Under the pieces are notes generated by a model, which ran no database searches, was not told the DNA's origin, and worked only from the letters and a program-made list of their open reading frames with translations. Positions 1-6,389 of a stretch of 7,766 nucleotides of DNA are shown piece after piece (position 1 is the stretch's first letter; each line of letters opens with the position of its first letter). A program made the translations under genes and the position numbers. The stretch is from Actinomycetes bacterium (GTDB lineage: Bacteria; Actinomycetota; Coriobacteriia; WRKU01), in the NCBI GenBank assembly GCA_009781565.1, contig WQXV01000045.1, positions 1 through 7,766 on the forward strand, written 5' to 3'.

Positions 1-60
1 ACGAGGATGGCGACGAGTAGCACGCGACAGCATCAACGTCAGCTCGTTTTATCGATATGA
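1..60 (+). CDS. C-terminal end of an upstream gene, probably pgeF (YfiH/YlmD family), partial
   Basis: Frame 1 is open from the window edge to a TGA at 58-60 and encodes 19 residues containing Arg-Met-Ala-Thr near the beginning. PgeF/YfiH proteins (purine nucleosidase/laccase-fold family that removes misincorporated amino acids from peptidoglycan precursors) commonly end a little after a Thr-Gly-Arg-Met-Ala type motif, and pgeF lies directly upstream of yggS in many Gram-positive division clusters. The stop overlaps the next start as ATGA, which favours translational coupling. Frame 2 is also open, up to TAG at 71-73, so the frame is not certain. The identity rests on very few residues plus synteny. 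Confidence 0.38.
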   Translation, partial: TRMATSSTRQHQRQLVLSI

Positions 61-731
61 GCACGTCCGATAGCATGCAACAGCGTTTCGCCGATGTGCG
101 TCTGCGCATTGCGCAGGCGTGCGCGCGCAGTGGGCGCTGCGCCGATGAGGTCACCTTGGTGGCCGTTTCAAAGACGGTCGATCCTACCGCAATTGGAGAA
201 GCCGCTCATCTTGATGAGGGGCTCGCCTGTCATCTTTTCGGAGAGAACCGCGTTCAAGACCTGGTATCGAAGTTGGAGAGCTGTCCGGAACAGGACTTCC
301 ATATGATCGGGACCCTCCAGCGTAACAAGGTCCGCCAGGTGGTGGGACGGGTGCCACTGATCCACTCGGTCGACTCGATGCGACTTGCCGAGGCGATCGA
401 TGCGCGTGCGCAGCAGCTGGGTATCGTCCAAGAAATACTTCTGCAGGTAAACATCAGCGGGGAAGAGAGCAAGCATGGGCTGGAAGTAGAGGAGGTCGAC
501 AGCTTTCTTGCGCACGCACTCACCCTTCCGGGGATCCATATCATCGGGTTGATGACCATGGCGCCCTTCGGCGATCCTGAAGAGGCACGCCCCTCTTTTC
601 GCAAGCTACGCGAGCTTCGCGACCGGTTGGGTCTGCGCGAGCTCTCGATGGGAATGAGTAACGACTACGAGGTCGCGATCGAGGAGGGGGCGACCATCAT
701 CCGGGTCGGCTCGGCGCTGTTTCACCCATAA
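57..731 (+). CDS. yggS: YggS/PROSC-family pyridoxal phosphate homeostasis protein
   Basis: This is a cytoplasmic PLP-binding protein of the YggS/YlmE/PLPBP family, a single alanine-racemase-type TIM barrel without known catalysis that keeps free PLP and amino-acid pools in balance. At 224 residues it has the usual family length. Visible motifs are AVSKT with the PLP-binding Lys39, FGENRVQD (61-68), GTLQRNK, HSVDS, the VNIS..ESKHG segment, GLMTMAP, and the phosphate-binding SMGMSND (197-203) followed by the Arg-Val-Gly-Ser near the end. The ATG overlaps the upstream stop (ATGA) and has no obvious Shine-Dalgarno sequence, consistent with coupling. A second in-frame ATG at 75 would also leave the domain whole. 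In Gram-positives yggS (ylmE) typically precedes sepF, as here. The Asn202 in SMGMSND, where Asp or Glu is common, is a minor variation. Confidence 0.95.
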   Translation: MSTSDSMQQRFADVRLRIAQACARSGRCADEVTLVAVSKTVDPTAIGEAAHLDEGLACHLFGENRVQDLVSKLESCPEQDFHMIGTLQRNKVRQVVGRVPLIHSVDSMRLAEAIDARAQQLGIVQEILLQVNISGEESKHGLEVEEVDSFLAHALTLPGIHIIGLMTMAPFGDPEEARPSFRKLRELRDRLGLRELSMGMSNDYEVAIEEGATIIRVGSALFHP

Positions 732-758
732 AATCTGCACGGCACAACCGGTAAAAAA

Positions 759-767
759 TGTTATATT
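759..767 (+). promoter_or_regulatory. Candidate extended -10 promoter for sepF and downstream genes
   Basis: The gap between yggS and sepF contains TGTTATATT, which fits the extended -10 consensus TGnTATAAT at all but one defined position. It lies in a conspicuously AT-rich patch (about 751-775) in an otherwise GC-rich window. The hexamer 17 bp upstream (739-744) matches TTGACA at only three positions, as is often tolerated with an extended -10. Transcription would begin near 774, giving a leader of about 35 nt before the sepF ATG. This is inferred from sequence only. Confidence 0.4.
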
Positions 768-808
768 GAAATTCAGGTATTGGCGTGCGTGATTTTGCGG
801 GGGTTTTG

Positions 809-1354
809 ATGAGTTTCATTGACGATCTCAAGGATAAATTCAATATTGATTCCTCACTCAACGATGAGGTGTATGAGGAGGTCGACGGAGACGATCTTGA
901 AACTGACCGTGAGGACACGCTTGAAGTAGCACGCACCGTCACCTATGAATCACCCTACGAACCTGGTCCGAGCTCGGTCGTTCGCCGAGCACGCACCCCC
1001 GATATCAAACGTGCCAGCGAGGTCGCGGGCACCGAGGTACGCGCCGTCCCACGCACCCAGGCACGGGTAGCTCCCATGACGCCGGAACAGACCTTGGTGC
1101 ACAACGCGCGCCCGACCTCGTTCAACGATTGCGGTCTGATCGCCGACCGGTTCAAAGGAAGACAGCCGGTCATCGTCGATCTGGGCGCGATCCCCATCTC
1201 CGATCAACAACGTTTCCTCGACTTTGTCGCAGGTCTTATATATGGGCTCAACGGAGAGATCTCACGCGTCTCGACCGGTATCTATCTACTTACCCCCCAT
1301 GGAGCGCAGGTCTCTGATACCGATCGCGCTCGGTTCTCAACGCGCAGTCGATAA
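809..1354 (+). CDS. sepF: SepF, cell division protein (FtsZ membrane anchor)
   Basis: SepF binds the FtsZ C-terminal tail and tethers the Z-ring to the membrane, forming curved polymers that shape the septum. The 181-residue product has the expected three-part layout. A short N-terminal amphipathic helix (MSFIDDLKDKFN) should bind membrane. A long, charged and probably disordered linker covers about residues 14-98 and is acidic at first. The C-terminal SepF (DUF552) domain covers about residues 100-172 and includes SFNDC, PVIVDLG, the FLDFVAGLIYGLNGEI segment with the dimer-interface glycine, and IYLLTPHG. The start was placed at ATG 809 because it has GGGGG 5 bp upstream and the protein then begins at the membrane helix. 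A GTG at 785 would add eight residues without a good ribosome binding site. The gene lies 12 bp before proC and follows yggS, the usual Gram-positive context. Confidence 0.93.
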   Translation: MSFIDDLKDKFNIDSSLNDEVYEEVDGDDLETDREDTLEVARTVTYESPYEPGPSSVVRRARTPDIKRASEVAGTEVRAVPRTQARVAPMTPEQTLVHNARPTSFNDCGLIADRFKGRQPVIVDLGAIPISDQQRFLDFVAGLIYGLNGEISRVSTGIYLLTPHGAQVSDTDRARFSTRSR

Positions 1355-1355
1355 A

Positions 1356-1361
1356 AAGGAG
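1356..1361 (+). promoter_or_regulatory. Ribosome binding site for proC
   Basis: AAGGAG lies 5 nt before the ATG at 1367. It decides the start in favour of 1367 over a later in-frame ATG at 1415, which would remove the non-conserved N-terminus but has no ribosome binding site. Confidence 0.8.
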
Positions 1362-1366
1362 CAGGT

Positions 1367-2245
1367 ATGAGTGATATGGATCTGTGGGATATGTCTCACA
1401 TCGATCAGAATTCCATGGACGCGGTCCTGCCCGGCAAACGGGTCCTGATCGTTGGGGGAGGCAAGATGGGCGCTGCCATCCTCGATGGCTTCCTCAGTCT
1501 GTTCGAGCCGGGGCATATCTCGGTATGCGAGCCGGATAGCCAACGTCGCGCTGAGCTTGAAACGCGCTATCCTGCCATCATCACCTTCTCTCATCTCGAT
1601 CACATCGAAGACCAGATGTATGGGCCTGAGGACTGGATCGTACTGGCGGTCAAGCCCCAGATCATGGGATCGGTACTCGATGATATCAATCGCATCGGTG
1701 CCCAGGCGGTCGTCATCTCGGTCGCGGTCGGCATCTCGATCACCTCTCTACAAGAATCACTGCCACTGGCGACCGTGATCCGCATCATGCCCAACCTGCC
1801 GGTCATGGTCGGTGAGGGGATGATCCTGCTCGCTGCCTCAGATCAGGCAAGTGACCGCCAGATCGACGAGGTCGCCGAGGCGCTCTTCGAACTGGGCGAC
1901 GTGTCCTTCATCAAGGAAAGCGACATCGATATCTGTGCGGCGATCAGTGGTTCTGGTCCCGCGTATTTTGCGCTCATCATCGACGCGATGGAAAAAGCAG
2001 GTGCCAACGCCGGTCTGCCGGCCAATCTCGCCCGCGACCTTGCGCTGGTCACCATGATGGGAACAGCCGATATGCTCGATATGACCGGAGAGGACCCGGT
2101 CGAGCTGGCCCGTGCTGTACAGAGCCCGGGAGGCACGACCGAACAAGCCGTCGCTGTCCTAGAAGAGCGGGGTATGACCGCGATGTTCGACGATGCGGTC
2201 AAGGCAGCGATCGAGCGCGCGGCGCAGCTGCGTGACGGCGCATGA
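1367..2245 (+). CDS. proC: Pyrroline-5-carboxylate reductase
   Basis: ProC catalyses the last step of proline synthesis, NAD(P)H-dependent reduction of 1-pyrroline-5-carboxylate to L-proline, in the cytoplasm as an oligomer. The 292 residues comprise a non-conserved N-terminal extension of about 23 residues and a Rossmann domain with the dinucleotide-binding loop VGGGKMG (29-35). LAVKPQ (93-98) and the RIMPNLPVMVGEGM segment follow. The C-terminal helical dimerisation domain begins around ISGSGPAYF and carries the signature SPGGTTEQA, with PGGTT at 254-258. The family is usually about 260-280 residues, so the length excess comes from the N-terminus, but the chosen start has the strong ribosome binding site. 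proC sits directly between sepF and divIVA. Linkage of proC with yggS and sepF occurs in several bacterial phyla, whereas in Streptomyces yggT fills this place. The genes are probably co-transcribed from the region before sepF. Confidence 0.95.
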   Translation: MSDMDLWDMSHIDQNSMDAVLPGKRVLIVGGGKMGAAILDGFLSLFEPGHISVCEPDSQRRAELETRYPAIITFSHLDHIEDQMYGPEDWIVLAVKPQIMGSVLDDINRIGAQAVVISVAVGISITSLQESLPLATVIRIMPNLPVMVGEGMILLAASDQASDRQIDEVAEALFELGDVSFIKESDIDICAAISGSGPAYFALIIDAMEKAGANAGLPANLARDLALVTMMGTADMLDMTGEDPVELARAVQSPGGTTEQAVAVLEERGMTAMFDDAVKAAIERAAQLRDGA

Positions 2246-2289
2246 TTTGATGAATTGTAGTACCATACATAACCACGAACGACACGACT

Positions 2290-2295
2290 AAGGAG
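2290..2295 (+). promoter_or_regulatory. Ribosome binding site for divIVA
   Basis: AAGGAG lies 5 nt before the ATG at 2301. This strong site fits an abundant scaffold protein and contrasts with the weak sites of ileS, lspA and rluD. Confidence 0.8.
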
Positions 2296-2300
2296 AGATC

Positions 2301-3092
2301 ATGGCCATTACCGCACGAGACATTCACGAGAAGGAATTTTCCCACGCAATGCGGGGCTACAAAGAGAGTGAAGTCGATGACTTCCTCGATCTTTGTGCGG
2401 CTGAGGTCGATCGTCTAACGCGTGAGAACAATGCGCTCAAAGAGCACCTCGAGCAGGAGCGTCGTGCCTCTGCATCGATGGGTGCGGTGCCCGCACCGGT
2501 CGTCGAGGTGGCCGAGGTGACCGAAGTTCGCGAAGTCTCCGTATCGCGTGTCAGCGCCTCTGAGATCGGTGATGTCTTGCTGCTTGCTCAAAACACCGCC
2601 GACGAGCTGGTCTCCAAAGCACACGCACAGGCCGACAAGATCCTGTCTGCCGCAGAAGGCCGTGCCTCAGAGATCGTCGGTGAGGCTGCGACCAAGAAGC
2701 GCGAGATCATGGAGATGGCCAAGGTCCTCAAATCAGCCGAGGTCGATTTCCGCGACCGATATCGCGCGATGCTGGAGCAGTCCCTTGCTGATATCCGCGA
2801 GATCACCATGGAGATCAACATGGATGCCGATGAGCTCTATATCGCTCCGATCGATCAGGTGATCACCACGCCGGAGCCGGTCATCGAGCGCCCCGTAGCC
2901 GCGGTGGCAGATGTGGTCGAGATCGCAGAGCCGACTGATTTCGAGCCGGTCACCGACGCGGTCGTGGTCGAGACCACGGTCAGCGAGCCCAAGATAGTCG
3001 AACCGGCACCTTTCGATCCCGGTATCCTTGAATCGACCTCCTTTATCGATCAGGTCGAGTTCGATGAAGACGAGATCGAGGAGATCGACTAG
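2301..3092 (+). CDS. divIVA: DivIVA/Wag31-family polar and septal scaffold protein
   Basis: DivIVA self-assembles on negatively curved membranes at septa and poles and, in actinobacteria, directs polar wall growth. The 263-residue protein has the N-terminal membrane-binding domain, with ITARDIHEKEF (3-13), the RGYKESEVDDFLD segment (18-30) and a start of coiled coil. These positions align without gaps to Bacillus subtilis DivIVA, including the membrane-contacting loop residue Arg18. Its partner Phe17 is replaced by Met, another large hydrophobic residue. A Val/Glu-rich linker (about 66-85) precedes a long Ala/Glu/Lys-rich second coiled coil (about 85-178). The last 80 residues or so are a Pro-, Val- and Glu-rich acidic tail, probably disordered, ending in a cluster of Asp, Glu and Ile. 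Such interdomain and tail expansions are typical of actinobacterial family members. The gene ends 6 bp before ileS. Confidence 0.92.
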   Translation: MAITARDIHEKEFSHAMRGYKESEVDDFLDLCAAEVDRLTRENNALKEHLEQERRASASMGAVPAPVVEVAEVTEVREVSVSRVSASEIGDVLLLAQNTADELVSKAHAQADKILSAAEGRASEIVGEAATKKREIMEMAKVLKSAEVDFRDRYRAMLEQSLADIREITMEINMDADELYIAPIDQVITTPEPVIERPVAAVADVVEIAEPTDFEPVTDAVVVETTVSEPKIVEPAPFDPGILESTSFIDQVEFDEDEIEEID

Positions 3093-3098
3093 ACCATA

Positions 3099-5900
3099 GT
3101 GGCTAACAACTACAAAGATACGATGAACCTTCCCCGCACGGATTTTCCGATGCGGGCCAATCTTGCCCAGCGCGAGCCGCAGTGGCGTACGATGTGGGAC
3201 GAACAGAAGATCTACGAGAAAGCGGTCGCGCGACGTGAGGGCGCCGAGCCCTTCATCCTGCACGATGGACCGCCCTATGCCAATGGGCATATCCATATGG
3301 GCACGGCCTATAACAAGATACTCAAGGATCTGATCAACAAGTATAAGACCATGCGCGGCTACTACAGCCCCTATGTGCCCGGTTGGGACTGTCATGGTCA
3401 ACCGATCGAGCACAAGGTCGAAAAGAACCTGGGACCGGAGCGCATGGCCGAGATATCGACAGCCGATCTGCGTACCAAGTGTCGCTACTACGCGATCAAG
3501 TGGATCGATATCCAGCGTGAGGAGTTCAAGCGTCTGGGTGTGCTCGGCGATTGGGATGACCCCTATCTGACCTTCACTCCCCAGTATGAGGCCGGTAACG
3601 TCGAAGTGTTCAAGCGCATGTATCTGGACGGCTCGATCTATCGCGGGCGCAAGGCGATACACTGGTGCACGCGCTGCTCGACCGCGCTTGCCGAAGCCGA
3701 GATCGAATATGCGGATGAACCGTCACCTTCGATCTATGTCGCCTACCGTTTGGCCGATGAATCGCCTTGGCACGAGCAAGCCGGTGCCGATCCGACCTCG
3801 GTGCTCATATGGACGACGACGCCGTGGACTTTGCCAGCCAATGGATTCGTGGTGCTCAACGGTGAGGCCGCCTATGCGGCCGTGCGAAAAGACGGCGATG
3901 TACTGATACTGGCTTCGGAACTGCTCGACCATGTCGCCGCAGATCTGGGCTGGGATGAGGATTCCTATCAAGTGCTTGAGGGGACCTACACCGGTGAGCA
4001 GCTGGCCGATCTGACCTACGTCCAACCGATCCATCATGACAAGACCTGTCGCATCGTCACCGACCCCTTCGTCGATATGAGCACCGGTACCGGTGTCGTA
4101 CATGGAGCCGGCGGCCATGGTGCCGAGGATAATCAGTTGGCCATCAAGCATGGCATTCCCATCGCGATGCCTGTGCTCGATGATGGGACTTTCGATGCCG
4201 GTGGCGGACCGTTCGAGGGCAACATGGTGATGCGCGATGACCACCTGATTTTAGATTGGCTGCGCGAGCAGGGCACCTTGATCGGTGAGCGCAAGCTCGA
4301 ACACAGCTATCCGCACTGTTGGCGCTGTAAGGAGCCGGTCATCTTTCGGGCGACCGAGCAGTGGTTCGTCAGCATGGAAAAGACCGGACTGCGCCAGACC
4401 GCCCTCGATAATCTGGGTACCTTCACCTGGATCCCCGCGATAAGCTCCAAGCGCATGAGCGCGATGATCGCCGATCGTCCCGATTGGTGCATCTCTCGCC
4501 AGCGCAGTTGGGGCGTGCCGATTCCGGTGCACCGCTGCGCGGCGTGTGGCGAGGTGGTCGCCAACGAGGAGACCTTCGACGCCATCATCAAGCTTTTCTC
4601 CGAAAAGGGCGCTGATGCCTGGTTTACCGAGGCACCGGCCGACTATCTTCCCAAAGATATCGTCTGCTCATGTGGGTGTGGCGATCTGGTCCCCGAGACC
4701 GACATCCTCGATGTCTGGTGGGAGAGTGGTGTCTCGCATACCAGCGTGCTCAAAGCTCGAGAGGAGCTGCGCTATCCCGCGCAGATGTATCTTGAGGGCA
4801 ACGACCAGCACCGCGGATGGTTCCAGAGCAGTTATCTGACCAGCATCGGAGCCTATGGTCGCTCACCGTTCGAGAACCTGCTCACCCATGAGTTCACCGT
4901 CGATGGAGAAGGCCGCAAGATGTCCAAATCGATCGGTAACGTGATCAACCCGATCGATATCGTCGACAAGCTCGGTGCCGATATCGTGCGCCTGTGGGTC
5001 GCCTCATCTGATTTTGGCCAAAGCGTGGCGATCAGTGATGAGATACTGGACCGCATCTCTGAGGCGTATCGCAAGATCCGCAACACATTCCGTTTCCTGC
5101 TCTCCAACCTTGACGATTTCACCCCCGATGAAGCGATCGCCTTCGATGAGCTACCTGAGATGGACCAGGCAGAACTCGTCCGCCTCGGCGATCTGATCGA
5201 GCGGGTCACCGCCTATAACGATGCCTGGCGCTTCTATATGGCTCAGCGCGAGATCGGCGATTTCGTTGGTAACCTCTCCAATGTCTATCTTGATCTGGTC
5301 AAAGACCGGCTCTATTCAGACGCGGTCGATTCGAAGTCACGTCGCAGCGCGCAGACGGTACTCAATGTGTTGCATCAGACGCTGCTGCGTCTGCTCGCGC
5401 CGGTGCTCGCTTTTACCTGTGAGGAGATCTGGGAGTTCACTCCAGCAACGCTCAAAGATGCCGCCTCTATCCATCTGACCGACTGGCCCACGCTCGATCT
5501 GAGCATGCTCGATGTCGAGAAGCTGCGCGATGACTACGCGGTCGTGCGTGAGGTACGTGAGGCTGTCACCAAGGCACTTGAGGATGCGCGCGACGCCAAG
5601 ATCGTGGGAAAGAGTCAAGAAGCCGATCTGGAGATCCGCCTCGATCCAGAGAGATCCGCGATCCTTGAGCAGCGTGGCATCGAGGCGTTGCGTGAGTTCT
5701 TCATCGTTTCCGATGTACTCATTGAACCGGTTGAAGACATAGAGGAGACCTCGGTCACCGTCACCAAGTCTTCTCTTGAGAAGTGTCCGCGCTGTTGGAA
5801 CTATCGCACGCTGGGTACTGACGACGCGTATCCCGATATCTGCCCGCGTTGCGCCGAGGTGCTCAGCGCCCTGCCTGCCTCCGTATCAAACGAGGCTTAG
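3099..5900 (+). CDS. ileS: Isoleucine-tRNA ligase (IleRS)
   Basis: This class I synthetase charges tRNA-Ile with isoleucine using ATP and edits misactivated valine. The 933 residues match bacterial type 1 enzymes. The GTG start is supported because NYKDTMNLPRTDFPMR aligns with the N-termini of Firmicute enzymes. In order it has GPPYANGHIHMGT (57-69, HIGH region), the CP1 editing domain with WTTTPWTLPAN (238-248) and the HGAGGHGAED region (335-344), WCISRQRSWGVPIP, a Cys-rich insertion (C480, C483, C523, C525, C527), WWESGVSH, EGNDQHRGWFQSS, and KMSKS (607-611). An anticodon-binding helical domain and a C-terminal zinc finger (C896, C899, C915, C918) complete it. The second His of HIGH is Thr69 and the usual HTAPGHG editing motif reads HGAGGHG. 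The gene starts 6 bp after divIVA, leaving no room for its own T-box or promoter, so expression should depend on upstream transcription. Confidence 0.96.
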   Translation: MANNYKDTMNLPRTDFPMRANLAQREPQWRTMWDEQKIYEKAVARREGAEPFILHDGPPYANGHIHMGTAYNKILKDLINKYKTMRGYYSPYVPGWDCHGQPIEHKVEKNLGPERMAEISTADLRTKCRYYAIKWIDIQREEFKRLGVLGDWDDPYLTFTPQYEAGNVEVFKRMYLDGSIYRGRKAIHWCTRCSTALAEAEIEYADEPSPSIYVAYRLADESPWHEQAGADPTSVLIWTTTPWTLPANGFVVLNGEAAYAAVRKDGDVLILASELLDHVAADLGWDEDSYQVLEGTYTGEQLADLTYVQPIHHDKTCRIVTDPFVDMSTGTGVVHGAGGHGAEDNQLAIKHGIPIAMPVLDDGTFDAGGGPFEGNMVMRDDHLILDWLREQGTLIGERKLEHSYPHCWRCKEPVIFRATEQWFVSMEKTGLRQTALDNLGTFTWIPAISSKRMSAMIADRPDWCISRQRSWGVPIPVHRCAACGEVVANEETFDAIIKLFSEKGADAWFTEAPADYLPKDIVCSCGCGDLVPETDILDVWWESGVSHTSVLKAREELRYPAQMYLEGNDQHRGWFQSSYLTSIGAYGRSPFENLLTHEFTVDGEGRKMSKSIGNVINPIDIVDKLGADIVRLWVASSDFGQSVAISDEILDRISEAYRKIRNTFRFLLSNLDDFTPDEAIAFDELPEMDQAELVRLGDLIERVTAYNDAWRFYMAQREIGDFVGNLSNVYLDLVKDRLYSDAVDSKSRRSAQTVLNVLHQTLLRLLAPVLAFTCEEIWEFTPATLKDAASIHLTDWPTLDLSMLDVEKLRDDYAVVREVREAVTKALEDARDAKIVGKSQEADLEIRLDPERSAILEQRGIEALREFFIVSDVLIEPVEDIEETSVTVTKSSLEKCPRCWNYRTLGTDDAYPDICPRCAEVLSALPASVSNEA

Positions 5901-5906
5901 TTCCTC

Positions 5907-6389
5907 GTGAGTCACTCCCGTAGTCTGTTCTGGACGATCCTGATCAGTGGTATTGCTCTTGACCGTGCCGTGAAATGGGCCGAGCTAGCCGGAATGGAGC
6001 TGGGACAGCGCATTGAGTTGATCCCTCACGTTCTCAATCTGACCTACGTGCGCAACCGCGGGGTGGGTTTCGGCTTGTTCGAAGGGGTCATCTGGCTGCC
6101 GATACTGGTCACGATCCTGGTCTGCATCGCGAGCGCGATCGCACTGTATCGGATCCGACCGCTGCCGCTGCTGCTTGCCAGTGGCTTGGGTCTTCTGTGT
6201 GCCGGAGCGATCGGCAATCTGATCGACCGGCTCTTCTTCGGCTACGTCATAGACATCTTCGAGCTGGCTTTCGTGCGCTACCCGGTCTTTAATGTGGCTG
6301 ACGCGATGGTCAATATCGGATGCGTGATGGTGGTATATTGGTTGATCTTTTCAAGCGGGTCGTTTCTTGAGCGCACCACCGAAACATAA
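5907..6389 (+). CDS. lspA: Lipoprotein signal peptidase (signal peptidase II)
   Basis: LspA is a four-helix membrane aspartyl protease that cleaves the signal peptide of prolipoproteins after diacylglyceryl modification of the lipobox cysteine. The 160-residue product is typical in length. It shows an N-terminal membrane helix ending in LDRAVKW (Asp19, Lys23), the box LTYVRNRGVGFGLF (45-58), and GAIGNLIDRLFFGYVIDIF (100-118) with catalytic Asp116. FNVADA with catalytic Asp132 precedes the last helix. Membrane segments fall at about 7-25, 61-81, 86-106 and 131-149. The third box reads NRGVGFG where NTGAAFG is usual; the essential aspartates are kept. The start is GTG, 6 bp after the ileS stop, with only a weak CGAGG upstream inside the ileS end, so translation is probably coupled to ileS. 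Its 3' end overlaps rluD by 23 bp. Confidence 0.95.
   Translation: MSHSRSLFWTILISGIALDRAVKWAELAGMELGQRIELIPHVLNLTYVRNRGVGFGLFEGVIWLPILVTILVCIASAIALYRIRPLPLLLASGLGLLCAGAIGNLIDRLFFGYVIDIFELAFVRYPVFNVADAMVNIGCVMVVYWLIFSSGSFLERTTET

Noticed and set aside
785..808. GTG at 785 as the sepF start
   Set aside because: It adds eight residues before the conserved N-terminal membrane helix and has a poorer ribosome binding site than the ATG at 809.
2246..2289. Possible promoter before divIVA (TTGATG at 2247 with TACATA at 2266)
   Set aside because: The spacing is only 13 bp and the -10 match is weak. No extended -10 is present, so I do not list it as a feature.
3093..3098. T-box or separate promoter for ileS
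   Set aside because: Only 6 bp separate divIVA and ileS, and no T-box-like sequence is visible upstream within the operon.
2733..3662. Long 309-codon open frame on the minus strand across the end of divIVA and the start of ileS
   Set aside because: It lies antisense to two clearly conserved genes. Its low-complexity His/Asp/Ile/Arg-rich product is what this codon usage gives on the opposite strand, and no recognisable motif is present.
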